The notes: generated by a model from the letters alone, not told the origin. Positions 27,815 through 36,831 are shown, counted from the first letter of the stretch. The stretch: 64,000 bases of DNA from Terriglobia bacterium (GCA_020073465.1 JAIQFC010000007.1:1-64000), one strand, 5' to 3'. Program-made: numbers and translations.

Positions 27815-28012
27815 TTGGCGGAAGTTCGACTTCAAGAGGGTGAATCCCTCGAGAACGCGCTGCGCCGCTTTAAGCGCAAGGTGCAACAGGAAGACATCAT
27901 TAAGGAGGTCAAGCGTCACTCCTTTTACCTGAAGCCCGGCGAGAAGAAGCGTGTAAAGGCCGCGTTGGCTCGCAAACGCGCTCGTAAGAAAACGCGCAAG
28001 GAACAGGACTAA
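27815..28012 (+). CDS. rpsU: 30S ribosomal protein S21
   Basis: A 65-residue basic protein with the S21 pattern ENALRRFKRKVQQEDIIKEVKRHSFYLKPGEKKR; the C-terminus is all lysine/arginine/alanine (ARKRARKKTRKEQD). The only start that keeps the N-terminal domain is TTG at 27815 (MAEVRLQEGES). No strong Shine-Dalgarno precedes it. S21 helps 30S subunits select initiation sites. Single-gene unit with a GC-rich hairpin directly after. Confidence 0.95.
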   Translation: MAEVRLQEGESLENALRRFKRKVQQEDIIKEVKRHSFYLKPGEKKRVKAALARKRARKKTRKEQD

Positions 28013-28019
28013 GCATTAA

Positions 28020-28044
28020 GGGTCGCCCCCTCCCGGGGCGGCCC
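28020..28044 (+). terminator. GC-rich hairpin after rpsU
   Basis: GGGTCGCCCC (28020-28029) pairs with GGGGCGGCCC (28035-28044) with one G-U pair. No clear T-run follows, so it may be a weak terminator or a 3' end-protecting hairpin. Confidence 0.5.
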
Positions 28045-28270
28045 TGCTCAGTTTGGCCCCCACCAAGGTGAGCTGCAGCAGGGAATATTCATACTCATCA
28101 TTTCACCACCGGCATTGAAGCTGTATCCGTGCGCCGTTCCCGGTGCATGGCGGGCCGAGTCCAGGGGCAGTTTGAGGGGGAGATGTATACAACCTGTGTT
28201 TTCTTCGTGCCACCGCAGTTGCTTTCCCCGCGGGTAGGCGCGCAGGAGCGGGCTGAAGGAGCCATCCTCA

Positions 28271-28591
28271 ATGGAATTTCAGGACAAGGTACTGAAATGT
28301 ATCGACTGCGGCGCCGATTTCGTCTTCACCGCCGGGGAGCAGCTGTTCTTTCATGATAAGCAGTTTAAGAACGAGCCCAAACGCTGCAAGGCCTGCAAGT
28401 CCAAACGCGTAGCTGTGCTGGGCGCCACTCCGGCGCCTCCGGGGCAGAATTATCACTACACCAAGGTCGAGACCCGGGCCACCTGCTCGCAGTGCGGCAA
28501 GGAAACCACGGTTCCCTTCCGTCCCACGCAAGGCCGCCCCGTCTTCTGTCGCGAATGCTTTCAATCGCGCAGGACGGCAGCCACCGCCTGA
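28271..28591 (+). CDS. Double zinc-ribbon protein
   Basis: A 106-residue protein with CxxC pairs: CIDCG and CKACK in the N-terminal half, CSQCG and CRECF in the C-terminal half, each pair making one zinc knuckle. The N-terminal part (DKVLKCIDCGADFVFTAGEQ...FFHDKQFKNEPKRC) matches the zinc-ribbon family often annotated as probable zinc-ribbon (zf-trcl). It may bind RNA or protein. A single gene between rpsU and mtaB. Confidence 0.85.
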   Translation: MEFQDKVLKCIDCGADFVFTAGEQLFFHDKQFKNEPKRCKACKSKRVAVLGATPAPPGQNYHYTKVETRATCSQCGKETTVPFRPTQGRPVFCRECFQSRRTAATA

Positions 28592-28716
28592 GTAAACCAG
28601 GCGTCCATTGTTGCTCAACGCAACAGCTCCAGCGTGCAGCAGTCGTGTGTCTGCCGCGTGAGGCCCTGCTCGTACCCCGCCACCCGCAATTCCGTGTCAT
28701 CGGCTAACATAGAGAA

Positions 28717-30243
28717 GTGTCTGGTTACTTCGTGGAGAATTTCGGCTGCCGCGCCACGCAGGCCGATGGGGCTGCCTTGGAGCAGCAGTTCGAAGAGCGC
28801 GGACTCGTGCGGGCCGCGACCGCGCGAGAAGCTGTACTGGTCGTGCTCAACACCTGCACCGTCACCTCGGCCGCCGACCAGGACGCGCGCGCTGCCATCC
28901 GGCGCGTACAGCGGCAGAATCCCAACGCAAAGATTGTGGTCACCGGGTGCTACGCGCAGCGTGCCCCGGAAGAGATTGCCGCTCTGCCGGGCGTGAGTTG
29001 CGTAGTCGGTAATTCCCACAAGCACCGCCTGGCGGAAATCGCGATGCAAACTCCAGTTCTCGCGGAGCGTGAGGCGATTCCGAACGACGCTCCGGCATTC
29101 TTCCCTCTTTCCGCTCTCACTGAGAACCGAGAACTGAGAACTGAGAACTCGATCTTCGTCTCCGACATCTTTGCCCACACCGAGCTTCTGGCCGCGCCCG
29201 TATTCGAAGCAGCCAACGAGCGAACGCGCCCGAACCTCAAAGTTCAGGACGGATGCGACAACCGCTGTTCTTTTTGTGTGATCCCTTTCGTTCGCGGGCA
29301 GAGCCGCTCGCTGCCGTTGAGCGAGATCATCCGCCAGTTGAACGCACTGGTGGAGAGCGGATATCGCGAAGTCGTGATCAGCGGAATCAACCTCGGCCGC
29401 TGGGGAAACGACCTCCGTCCTCAGACCTCAGACCTCAGCCAAAACGCCAGCCCCCGGGTCTGTAGTCCGAGGTCCGAGGCCCGAGGTCCGAAGTCCGAGG
29501 TCCGAAGTCCGCACCTCGAAGATCTCATCCGCTCCATCCTCCACGAAACCTCCCTCGAGAAGCTGCGCATCTCCTCCGTCGAGCCCATGGACTGGACCGA
29601 CGAACTGATTGCGCTAGTCGCAGCGTCTCCCCGCATCGCCAAACACGCACACGTGCCCATGCAGTCTGGAAGCGACGCAGTACTGCGGCGCATGCATCGG
29701 AAGTACCGCCCGTGGCACTATCGCGAGAAGATCGAGAAGATTCGCGCTGCCATGCCCACCGCTGCGATCGGAGCAGATGTCATGGTGGGATTCCCCGGCG
29801 AAACCGACGCCGAATTCGAGGCGACTCGACGCATGGCCGAAGAGCTGCCGTTCACCTACTTGCATGTGTTCACTTATTCCGCGCGCCCCGGGACGCCCGC
29901 CGCGGACATGGGAAATCAAGTGCCCGTGCAGAGTGCGCGAGACCGTAACCGCGTCCTGCGAGAGTTGGCGGCAGAGAAAAAGCTCGCCTTCATGCGCTCG
30001 TTCATCGGCAGGACGATTGATGCCATCACGCTTAAAGCGTGCGCCGAATCCTCCTGCGGCTCTTCTCCCCTCGGTCATCCCGAAAGAGATGTATCGGGCA
30101 CCGCACTCACCGAAGCCCTCACTGACAACTACCTGAAGCTTCATCTCGAAGGACACCACGAAGCGAACCGATGGGTGCGCGCGCAGGTGGAGACCGTCGA
30201 GGACGGAGCTTTGGTTGGGACGTGTACGTTTCGCTCGTCTTAA
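28717..30243 (+). CDS. mtaB: tRNA t6A37 methylthiotransferase, carrying three repeat-derived insertions
   Basis: A radical-SAM enzyme converting t6A37 to ms2t6A in tRNA. Start is GTG 28717. The N-terminal UPF0004 domain has its cluster cysteines in NFGCRATQ, LNTCTVT and TGCYAQ; the radical-SAM motif is GCDNRCSFCVIP; a TRAM-like domain ends the protein. MtaB is usually near 430-450 residues, but this one has 508. The excess lies in three segments that look like intergenic repeats read in frame: GAGAACT heptamers (29119-29149), cagacct and gtccga heptamers (29419-29511), and a GTCATCC-type fragment (30076 on). All preserve the frame and sit between domains or in loops. The protein may well still work. 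Confidence 0.93.
   Translation: MSGYFVENFGCRATQADGAALEQQFEERGLVRAATAREAVLVVLNTCTVTSAADQDARAAIRRVQRQNPNAKIVVTGCYAQRAPEEIAALPGVSCVVGNSHKHRLAEIAMQTPVLAEREAIPNDAPAFFPLSALTENRELRTENSIFVSDIFAHTELLAAPVFEAANERTRPNLKVQDGCDNRCSFCVIPFVRGQSRSLPLSEIIRQLNALVESGYREVVISGINLGRWGNDLRPQTSDLSQNASPRVCSPRSEARGPKSEVRSPHLEDLIRSILHETSLEKLRISSVEPMDWTDELIALVAASPRIAKHAHVPMQSGSDAVLRRMHRKYRPWHYREKIEKIRAAMPTAAIGADVMVGFPGETDAEFEATRRMAEELPFTYLHVFTYSARPGTPAADMGNQVPVQSARDRNRVLRELAAEKKLAFMRSFIGRTIDAITLKACAESSCGSSPLGHPERDVSGTALTEALTDNYLKLHLEGHHEANRWVRAQVETVEDGALVGTCTFRSS
29119..29149. repeat. Heptamer repeat inside mtaB (first)
   Basis: actgaga, accgaga, actgaga, actgaga, act; the unit matches the large arrays at 47,764 and 48,430. 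Confidence 0.8.
29419..29511. repeat. Two heptamer repeats inside mtaB (second)
   Basis: cctcaga units at 29419-29438, then about seven units of agtccga/ggtccga/ggcccga at 29464-29511. Three units equal seven codons, so the frame is preserved in multiples of three units. Confidence 0.85.
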
Positions 30244-30308
30244 TGTCGAATTCACCCCGCGTGGTAGCATTTAATTGGGCGTCAGCTTTCCCTCTCTCGC
30301 GGCTGCCT

Positions 30309-32366
30309 ATGGTCCGTCGTTCCATCCCGAGTCAAGTGGCGTTGTTCCTCCTGTTGGCTTGCTTTCATGGCCGTCCGGCATCCGCCGCGGACCAACCCAA
30401 GTGGCTCGAGATCCACTCGTCCCATTTCAAGATCGTCACCGATGCCGGCGACAAGAAGGGCCGTGAAGTGGCGCTGCGTTTTGAGCAGATGCGGATTGTG
30501 TTCGCGACTCTGCTGACAAAAGAGCGCCTGAACCAGCCGCGTCCACTGACCATCCTCGCCCTCAAGAGCGACAAGTCGTATTACCAGGTCGCGCCCCTGC
30601 GCCAGGGTCAGCCCATCGATGTGCCCGGCTTTCTGGTTCCGGGCGAAGACCAGGACTTCATCGTGCTGAACCTCCTCGAAGACGAGCCCTGGCGCGCGGT
30701 CGCCCACGATTTCGCGCACCTGCTGCTGAATTCCAATTACCCTCCGGCGCAGGCATGGTTCGATGAAGGTCTGGCTGAGTATTTCAGCTCGATCCGCCTG
30801 GACAACAAGCAGGTAGACCTCGGCGGCGATCCTGAACTCCGCACCTTAACTGCGCAGGACGTGCAGCCAAACCAGCGCGAGACGCATCCCCCGAAGTCAT
30901 TGACCGAGTTGCTGAGCGCGCAGGTCTGGCTCTCCATCCCGGACCTGTTCAGCATGAAACAGGACAGTTCTGCCGAAAGCACCCACCACACGCTTTTCTA
31001 CGCGCAATCCTGGATGGTGATGCACTACCTGCTGAATCAAAAAAAGCTGGCGGAGACGGGCAACTATTTCGATCTGGTGTTGAACCAGCACGTCCAGACA
31101 GAAGACGCCATCCAGAAGGCATACGGCATGACGGCGGCCCAGTTCGAGCAGGCGGTGAAGGATTACTTCCACGCTCAGACGGCCCTGGCAACGGCGCTCG
31201 ATAACGCCCGGCAAAAGAACCCCGGCCCCAACCCCGCGACTCCCGCGCAGGTGGTTCACTTCCCTGCTCCCATGGGTCCAGATGACATTGCCATCAATTC
31301 GAAACCGCTCCCCGAGGCCGACGCTCGCGTCCTCTACGCGGAGGTCCAGGTCCGCATCCCCGAGCGCCGCGAGTACGGGCTGAAGGAGTTGGAGGCGCTG
31401 GCTACGGCAACACCAACCCCCGCGCCCGCAGGGAAGAAATCAGAAGGGGAGAAGGATTCTGAGGGAAAGACGGACGACAGGAATGTTCCCGCCACCGCCG
31501 GGAACGCGCTTGCTCATCGAGTGCTGGCATGGGATCACCTCCAGCACGGCAAGTTTGAAGACGCACTGACGGAACTGGGCGATGCGGCGGCGCTCAATCA
31601 GCGCGACATGTGGATTCGCTACTACCTTTCAGTGCTCAAATACCGCATGGCGCAGGCCCGGCACGGCGACACTCAGGGCCTTGCCAACATGATGCAGGAC
31701 CTGCGGGCGGTGCTCGAATGGTATCCGGAGTTTGCCGACGCTTACGATCTGATGGCAGTAGCTCGGATGGAAGGCGGAGGCCTGATCGCCGCCATGCAGG
31801 CAGAACGTGCCGCGATGCAATTGAACCCGCGAGAGGCAAGGTATATCTATCACCTGGCCCAGATCTACATCGCGGACAAGAAATGGGAAGCCGCAAAAGC
31901 CTTGCTGGAACATCTGAAAACCAGCGGTAACGCGCAACTCGCAGCCGACGCCCGTCAGAAACTGGAGCAACTCGCTACCGAGCGGAAATACGGTATTCCT
32001 ACCGCCTCGGGAACCACCCCGACGAAGCTCGAAGCCCAGAAGTCCCCCTTCGACGTGCTGGAGGAGGACGCTGCGAAGCGTGCGGCGGCAGCCCAGGCGT
32101 CGCAAAGCGGCGGACCCGCCGACAAACGGGCACCCAAGTTCATCAAGGGCCGGCTAGTGCGAGTGGATTGCTCGCAGGCCCCGGCGGCAGTTCTGACCGT
32201 GGCCTCTGAAGGAGCCGTCCTCAAATTACGCACGCCGGACTACAAATCGCTGCTCCTGATCGGTGCCGACGATTTCTCCTGCAACTGGCGCGACCGCGCC
32301 GTTACGGTGAACTACAAGCCCGGCGGCGTGACGGATGGGGACTTGGTCTCGCTGGAAGTGCGGTGA
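30309..32366 (+). CDS. Exported gluzincin-like protein with TPR-like C-terminus
   Basis: 685 residues from ATG 30309, chosen because it opens a clean signal peptide (MVRRSIPSQVALFLLLACF...ASA); an earlier ATG at 30243 overlaps the mtaB stop and is possible. The N-terminal half resembles the DUF1570/peptidase MA group: VAHDFAHLLLN followed by WFDEGLAEYF. The usual HExxH zinc site reads HDFAH here, with aspartate in place of the catalytic glutamate. The second half has tetratricopeptide-like helices (ALTELGDAAALNQRDMWIRY; AYDLMAVARMEGGGLIAAMQ). Probably periplasmic. Whether it is a working protease is open. Confidence 0.8.
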   Translation: MVRRSIPSQVALFLLLACFHGRPASAADQPKWLEIHSSHFKIVTDAGDKKGREVALRFEQMRIVFATLLTKERLNQPRPLTILALKSDKSYYQVAPLRQGQPIDVPGFLVPGEDQDFIVLNLLEDEPWRAVAHDFAHLLLNSNYPPAQAWFDEGLAEYFSSIRLDNKQVDLGGDPELRTLTAQDVQPNQRETHPPKSLTELLSAQVWLSIPDLFSMKQDSSAESTHHTLFYAQSWMVMHYLLNQKKLAETGNYFDLVLNQHVQTEDAIQKAYGMTAAQFEQAVKDYFHAQTALATALDNARQKNPGPNPATPAQVVHFPAPMGPDDIAINSKPLPEADARVLYAEVQVRIPERREYGLKELEALATATPTPAPAGKKSEGEKDSEGKTDDRNVPATAGNALAHRVLAWDHLQHGKFEDALTELGDAAALNQRDMWIRYYLSVLKYRMAQARHGDTQGLANMMQDLRAVLEWYPEFADAYDLMAVARMEGGGLIAAMQAERAAMQLNPREARYIYHLAQIYIADKKWEAAKALLEHLKTSGNAQLAADARQKLEQLATERKYGIPTASGTTPTKLEAQKSPFDVLEEDAAKRAAAAQASQSGGPADKRAPKFIKGRLVRVDCSQAPAAVLTVASEGAVLKLRTPDYKSLLLIGADDFSCNWRDRAVTVNYKPGGVTDGDLVSLEVR

Positions 32367-32374
32367 GGGCGCAG

Positions 32375-32404
32375 GCTTCGGGCTTCGGCTTTCGGACTTC
32401 AGCT
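32375..32404. repeat. Degenerate 7-bp tandem repeat
   Basis: Units gcttcgg, gcttcgg, ctttcgg, acttcag between two convergent genes. Confidence 0.55.
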
Positions 32405-32423
32405 AGGGAAAATCAGTACGCAA

Positions 32424-33365
32424 TCAGTTCTGTCCCGAAGGAACGTAGTACCCCTTCGGGGCATGCACCTTCCATTTACCGCCCGATGTGATCTTCAATT
32501 CGATAGGACTGAAATGCCCAGGCTGACCGGCTTCTGCCGGAATGTAGGTCAGGTTGTACATCGAGTCGATCTGCGCTCTTATGCTGGCGAAGACCTTGGG
32601 CATGTCCTTGGGACCAAGCTCTGAGAAACTGTACCCGCCCGTCTCCGCAGCGAACCGTTCCAGCACTTTGTCGCCGGTTGATGCACGTGCATTCGATTTG
32701 TTAGTACTGATGGTAAAGATCGTGGTCCCGGCTTGCTGCGCGGCGACGATCGTTTCTACCCGGCTCACATGGCTCAGGTTGTCTTCGCCGTCGCTCAATA
32801 CGATGAGCACACGGCGAGCTGGCATCGTACGGTCCGCTTGCATGCGTTCCTTGCATGCCAGGTTGACAGCATCATAAAAGGCGGTTCCTCCACCCGTAGA
32901 CAACTCGACCTTCGCCTTCGAGAACTGATCCTGGTTCATAAAACTCGTTGCCTTGGGCGTGCTGGAAAAATCCACAATGAATACTTTGGTGTCTTGATCA
33001 CCTAGTATTTGATTCAAGAAATCAAAAGCTGCTTTCACGGCAGGGCGATACAACTCGTTGCTTCCCTGCGAGTTGCTGGTGTCGATCAGAAGCCCCAGCC
33101 TTAACGGAAGATCTTTTGCCGTTCGCAACTCCACGACCGACTGCGGCGGCTTCTTGTTATCTAGGAGAGATATGTCAGCTTTTGTGAGCTCTCGGATCGG
33201 GTTGCCATGGCTGTCATCAGCGAGAAAAAACAGGGTGACGGGAGTTGGCTGATTCCCAGATGCTGTGTCGGCTGGCACTGACTGCCCGAATGCAGCCATT
33301 CCCAGAATGGCAGTCACCGACGCGTGGAAGGCCCCATGCCTCAATCCTTTGTGCATCGTCGACAC
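32424..33365 (-). CDS. VWFA-related secreted protein
   Basis: 313 residues with an exported N-terminus (ASVTAILGMAAFGQS). A von Willebrand A domain shows the metal-site motif DTSNSQGS (DxSxS), VFIVDFSSTP, STGGGTAFYDAV and VLIVLSDGEDN. This matches the Acidobacteriota-expanded VWFA-related family, whose members have a short beta domain before the A domain (TLFFLADDSHGNPIRELTKA). Partner unknown. It converges with the gluzincin-like gene. Confidence 0.9.
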   Translation of the reverse strand: MSTMHKGLRHGAFHASVTAILGMAAFGQSVPADTASGNQPTPVTLFFLADDSHGNPIRELTKADISLLDNKKPPQSVVELRTAKDLPLRLGLLIDTSNSQGSNELYRPAVKAAFDFLNQILGDQDTKVFIVDFSSTPKATSFMNQDQFSKAKVELSTGGGTAFYDAVNLACKERMQADRTMPARRVLIVLSDGEDNLSHVSRVETIVAAQQAGTTIFTISTNKSNARASTGDKVLERFAAETGGYSFSELGPKDMPKVFASIRAQIDSMYNLTYIPAEAGQPGHFSPIELKITSGGKWKVHAPKGYYVPSGQN

Positions 33366-33425
33366 TCTATATCACATCCCCGCCACAACGAAAATCGAAG
33401 TATCCTTTGTGCATCGGCTCCCGTA

Positions 33426-33459
33426 AAATCAACAATCAAAATTCAACAATCAACAATAG
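33426..33459. repeat. AT-rich degenerate 7-bp tandem repeat
   Basis: Units atcaaca, atcaaaa, ttcaaca, atcaaca, at, between the cold-shock terminator and the VWFA gene. Confidence 0.5.
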
Positions 33460-33488
33460 TCCCTCGCCGAGCAAAAGTCGCCATGCAA

Positions 33489-33520
33489 CAAAAAACCCTC
33501 CCGCTGGGAGCCGGGAGGGT
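33489..33520 (-). terminator. Rho-independent terminator of the cold-shock gene
   Basis: On the minus strand ACCCTCCCG (33520-33512) pairs with CGGGAGGGT (33503-33495) and is followed by a run of T (33495-33489). Confidence 0.92.
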
Positions 33521-33542
33521 CTGGAATAGTTCGTTTTCGCGG

Positions 33543-33746
33543 TTATGCGCGGACGACGTTTGCCGCTTGGAAGCCTTTGGGGCCCTTGAGCAGGTCGAAC
33601 TCCACGGTCTCACCCTCGTTGAGCGTGCGGTAGCCGTTCTCCTGAATCGCGGAGAAATGCACGAACACATCTTCCCCCGTGGAGCGCTGGATGAATCCAT
33701 ATCCCTTCGCCCCGTTGAACCACTTGACTGTTCCCTTCTCTCTCAC
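33543..33746 (-). CDS. CspA-family cold-shock protein
   Basis: 67 residues, a single cold-shock domain: RNP1 is KGYGFIQR and RNP2 is VFVHFSAI, opening [15 protein letters not shown]. Start is GTG 33746 with AGGAG 8 bases upstream. It binds single-stranded RNA or DNA. The upstream gap of about 460 bp leaves room for a long 5' leader, as in other cold-shock genes, although no specific structure was identified. A strong terminator follows, so it is a single-gene unit. Confidence 0.96.
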   Translation of the reverse strand: MREKGTVKWFNGAKGYGFIQRSTGEDVFVHFSAIQENGYRTLNEGETVEFDLLKGPKGFQAANVVRA

Positions 33747-34206
33747 GGAAAAACTCCTTTCACAATCGTGAAGAATTGTTCTCCGGAATCCCCGATCGCG
33801 CCCCGGTCGACCGAAGCCCCCCTCAAGAACACCGGTAGAAGTCGGTTGTGTCGCTATGTGCGGCAGAAGTCACTCCAAAAGAAAAGACTCCTCAGTTCCG
33901 CACCGCGTTGCGATCCCGCGGCGCGAACTTCGGAGCCCGACCATTGGCGCTTTTTCGACCACCCAACACAACGTCAACCTGCCTGCAACCCGTTACCGGA
34001 CGGTCGTCCGCTAACGAGCAACCGATAATAAGCAGTATTAAAACGATTCGCAAGAAAAATTAGGAAAACGAAACTTGTGTGACCCCGGGTCATATTTATA
34101 ACTTTAACAAAGGTAAAGAAATAGCCGGGTAACCTGCCCGGAAACTGTCGTTTTTTCAGGGCCTTAGGCTGGAGGCCCTGCTCTGGTAGGATTTGAACGA
34201 AACTCC
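33747..34206. other. Intergenic region between divergent csp and yihY genes
   Basis: 460 bp without a supportable gene. It contains the palindrome at 34080-34092, a possible plus-strand promoter around it, and probably the leader of the cold-shock transcript. Confidence 0.5.
34075..34102 (+). promoter_or_regulatory. Possible promoter with an operator palindrome in the spacer
   Basis: TTGTGT (34075-34080), 16 bases, TATAAC (34097-34102). TGACCCCGGGTCA (34080-34092) is a perfect 6+1+6 palindrome between the boxes, where a repressor would act. It reads towards the YihY gene. Confidence 0.35.
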
Positions 34207-35091
34207 GTGCCCAATTCACCCATTCCCACGCTGCGGAAACCGGAGGACGCCCCGCAAGCGTTTCCCCGGCCCGCGCGCCGGCGCTCGTCCGGTCTGGTGC
34301 TTTCCACCCTCAAGTACCTGATGCGGACCGAGGTGCACACCTTCGCGTTCTCCGTTGCGGCCAACGCGATTCTGTCCTTCTTTCCCTTTGTGATGCTGCT
34401 GATGGTGCTGATCCGCCGGGTCTTCCATTCGCGCGTGATGTACGACGTCGTGGTGCAGCTGCTGCGCGACTACCTTCCCGCCGGGCAGGACTTCGTCATT
34501 CGCAACCTGACCGCGATGGTCAACGCCCGGCAACGGGTGCAGGTGGTGTCGCTGGTCATTCTGCTGGTGACTTCGACCGGCGTGTTCCTGCCGCTGGAAG
34601 TCGCGCTCAACCGGATCTGGCGCTTCCCCAACAATCGCTCCTATCTGGGCAACCAGTTGATCTCCCTCGGACTGGCCTTCGCGTGCGGCGTTCTGGCATT
34701 GCTCTCGATCGGCTTGACCGCCGGAATCGTAGCGCCGTTTGAATTCCTGCTGCGCGGTCACGCCACCGGATTCGTCCGCCTCGTGGGATTCCTGGTCATG
34801 AAGGTCTTCGCCGTCGCTGCCAGCATTACCATTTTCTTCCTCATCTACTGGCTGCTTCCGAACGGCAAGGTTCCGGCACGAGCCGTACTGCCCGCCGCCA
34901 TCATCATGGGGCTGCTCTCCGAAGCCCTGAAACACGCCTACATCATGGCGCTGCCCTGGCTCAACTTCCAGGAGGTCTACGGCCCCTTCGCGCTGTCAGT
35001 GAGCATGATGTTCTGGGCTTTCCTGTCGGGATTGCTGCTGCTGGCGGGCGCAAACCTGTCAGCCGAAGAGCATCTCAGACAGGCACTCTAG
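34207..35091 (+). CDS. YihY/BrkB-family inner-membrane protein
   Basis: 294 residues with about six membrane helices (FAFSVAANAILSFFPFVMLL, VQVVSLVILLVTSTGVFLPL, LGLAFACGVLALLSIGLTAG, VMKVFAVAASITIFFLIYWL, AVLPAAIIMGLLSEALKHAY, SVSMMFWAFLSGLLLLAGAN). The pattern fits the YihY/BrkB family, often mislabelled ribonuclease BN; its transport role is unclear. Start is GTG 34207 (MPNSPIPTLRKPEDAP). Confidence 0.9.
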   Translation: MPNSPIPTLRKPEDAPQAFPRPARRRSSGLVLSTLKYLMRTEVHTFAFSVAANAILSFFPFVMLLMVLIRRVFHSRVMYDVVVQLLRDYLPAGQDFVIRNLTAMVNARQRVQVVSLVILLVTSTGVFLPLEVALNRIWRFPNNRSYLGNQLISLGLAFACGVLALLSIGLTAGIVAPFEFLLRGHATGFVRLVGFLVMKVFAVAASITIFFLIYWLLPNGKVPARAVLPAAIIMGLLSEALKHAYIMALPWLNFQEVYGPFALSVSMMFWAFLSGLLLLAGANLSAEEHLRQAL

Positions 35092-35169
35092 AGGGTTACG
35101 CTGCTCGAGCCAGATTGCGATGCAGCTATGGCACGAGGCAGGCTGAGAACGGGCCACTGGCCGCTGCTC

Positions 35170-36129
35170 TTACACCGGAACGGGGACGCTTTCCACAATC
35201 TCACACAGGACTTGATCAGCCTGTTCGGACTTCTTAAGGGTTGACGCGTAGAGGCCGTTCACGACCACACGATGGGCGAAGACGGGCACGGCCAGCGGCT
35301 TGAAGTCTTCCGGAGTGCAGAAACTGCGGCCTTCGAGGAAGGCCATGGCCTGGGCGGCACGGTAGAGCGCTTGCGATCCGCGCGGAGAAACTCCTAACGA
35401 CAGAAATTCGGATTCCCGTGTGCGGCGGACAATCTCGAGAGCGTAGCTCACCAGCGATTCATCCACGCGAATCTGTTTCACCGCCTGCTGCATTTCGAGG
35501 ACGTCGGCGCCGGTGAGCACAGGGCGGAGATCCCCCAGGTGCTCCGCGCCGACTTCGGCGCGCAGAATCTCACGCTCGGCCTGCGCCTCGGGGTATCCCA
35601 TGCGCACCCGCATCAGAAAGCGATCCAGTTGCGATTCGGGTAGAGGATACGTGCCGTGATGCTCGACCGGATTCTGGGTGGCGATTACGAGAAACGGCTG
35701 CGGCAGCTGGTACGAGTGTGCATCGACCGTGACCTGGCCTTCGTTCATGGCCTCGAGCAGCGCGGATTGCGTCTTGGGCGTGGTGCGGTTGATTTCGTCC
35801 GCGAGAAGAACGTTGGTGAAGACCGGGCCGCGCTTGAACTCGAATTGCTGCTCCATGGCGGAATAGACGGAAATTCCGAGAACGTCAGAGGGCAGCATGT
35901 CGCTGGTGAACTGCACGCGCTGGAACCTGCAGTCGATGGCGCGGGCCAGGGCTTGTCCCAGGGTGGTCTTACCGACGCCGGGGACGCCTTCGATGAGCAG
36001 GTGCCCGCGGGCGAAGATGCTGACCAGGGCCAGGCGGACCACGTCGTCTTTGCCGCGAATCACGCGGCGGAGAGCTTTTTCGAGGTCGGCGGCCTTGTGG
36101 GATACGGCGATGGCAGTCTCGGGCGACAT
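35170..36129 (-). CDS. MoxR-family AAA ATPase
   Basis: 319 residues. Walker A is EGVPGVGKTTLGQ (about residues 54-66); Walker B and the sensor region appear in LLADEINRTTPKTQSALLEAM; the MoxR arginine/sensor-2 region is present (SPRGSQALYRAAQA). MoxR ATPases act as chaperones that insert cofactors or assemble complexes, often with VWA-domain partners. No VWA partner is adjacent; the next genes on this strand are the DUF2157/GDYXXLXY pair. Confidence 0.95.
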   Translation of the reverse strand: MSPETAIAVSHKAADLEKALRRVIRGKDDVVRLALVSIFARGHLLIEGVPGVGKTTLGQALARAIDCRFQRVQFTSDMLPSDVLGISVYSAMEQQFEFKRGPVFTNVLLADEINRTTPKTQSALLEAMNEGQVTVDAHSYQLPQPFLVIATQNPVEHHGTYPLPESQLDRFLMRVRMGYPEAQAEREILRAEVGAEHLGDLRPVLTGADVLEMQQAVKQIRVDESLVSYALEIVRRTRESEFLSLGVSPRGSQALYRAAQAMAFLEGRSFCTPEDFKPLAVPVFAHRVVVNGLYASTLKKSEQADQVLCEIVESVPVPV

Positions 36130-36255
36130 TTCTTACGATTTTACTATTCGGCTTCGGGCGCGCCGGAGTTACCTACGTCACTGGACCCAGCGTCGGTCCA
36201 CCAAGGGGGAACGGCGACACACAGCTAACTTGAAAGGAATTTTCTCGACCGCGGG

Positions 36256-36831
36256 TTAGTCGAGATTCAGCGGCGTGATGTCTTTCCCGCCTGCTTTCTT
36301 CACCCCGAGCGCAATCGGCCGCGGCGGCCCCTTGCGCGGAATGGTTGCCAGCACCCAAAGCTCGTCTCCGGTGGCGAGACGCGTGGGGTCCTTCGCGGTG
36401 TCAGAAATGAAGAACAGAATTGGCTCAGTCAGCCGCAAGACGGTGTCATTTCCCCTACGCCAGCGCTCAAAGGTCAGGTTGTCACAATTCCAGGCGGCAC
36501 TACTGTCGAAAAAAGCGGTGGGCGCAGAGTCGCGCATGGCTATGGAACCGCACTCTCTGCCGAACCCAAAGAAACTGGGTGCGCGCTGGCTCTCGTACAT
36601 CTGGATTTCGCTTCCGAACTTCTGCTGAATCTCTTCCGGGGTACGCGAATCGTTCACCTCGATCTGCAGGCTTACATAGCGTCCGCGGATGGGAAGGTTT
36701 GGATCATACCTCTGCGTTTTGAACCAGGCCTGCGGGCGAGTTCTGCGGTCATAGAGCAGCTTGGCCCCCAGCGAACACACGATCAGCGCTTGTATGAGCG
36801 CGACCGCGACGGCTTTGGTTACGGGTTTCAT
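36256..36831 (-). CDS. GDYXXLXY-domain membrane-anchored protein
   Basis: 191 residues from ATG 36831. One N-terminal membrane helix (AVAVALIQALIVCSLGAKLL) is followed by an extracytoplasmic domain; IRGRYVSLQIEV is this protein's version of the GDYxxLxY signature. The start codon overlaps the stop of the upstream DUF2157 gene by 4 bases (ATGA), so translation is coupled. A longer frame to 37278 is antisense noise within the DUF2157 gene. This pair is a recurrent bacterial module of unknown function. Confidence 0.85.
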   Translation of the reverse strand: MKPVTKAVAVALIQALIVCSLGAKLLYDRRTRPQAWFKTQRYDPNLPIRGRYVSLQIEVNDSRTPEEIQQKFGSEIQMYESQRAPSFFGFGRECGSIAMRDSAPTAFFDSSAAWNCDNLTFERWRRGNDTVLRLTEPILFFISDTAKDPTRLATGDELWVLATIPRKGPPRPIALGVKKAGGKDITPLNLD

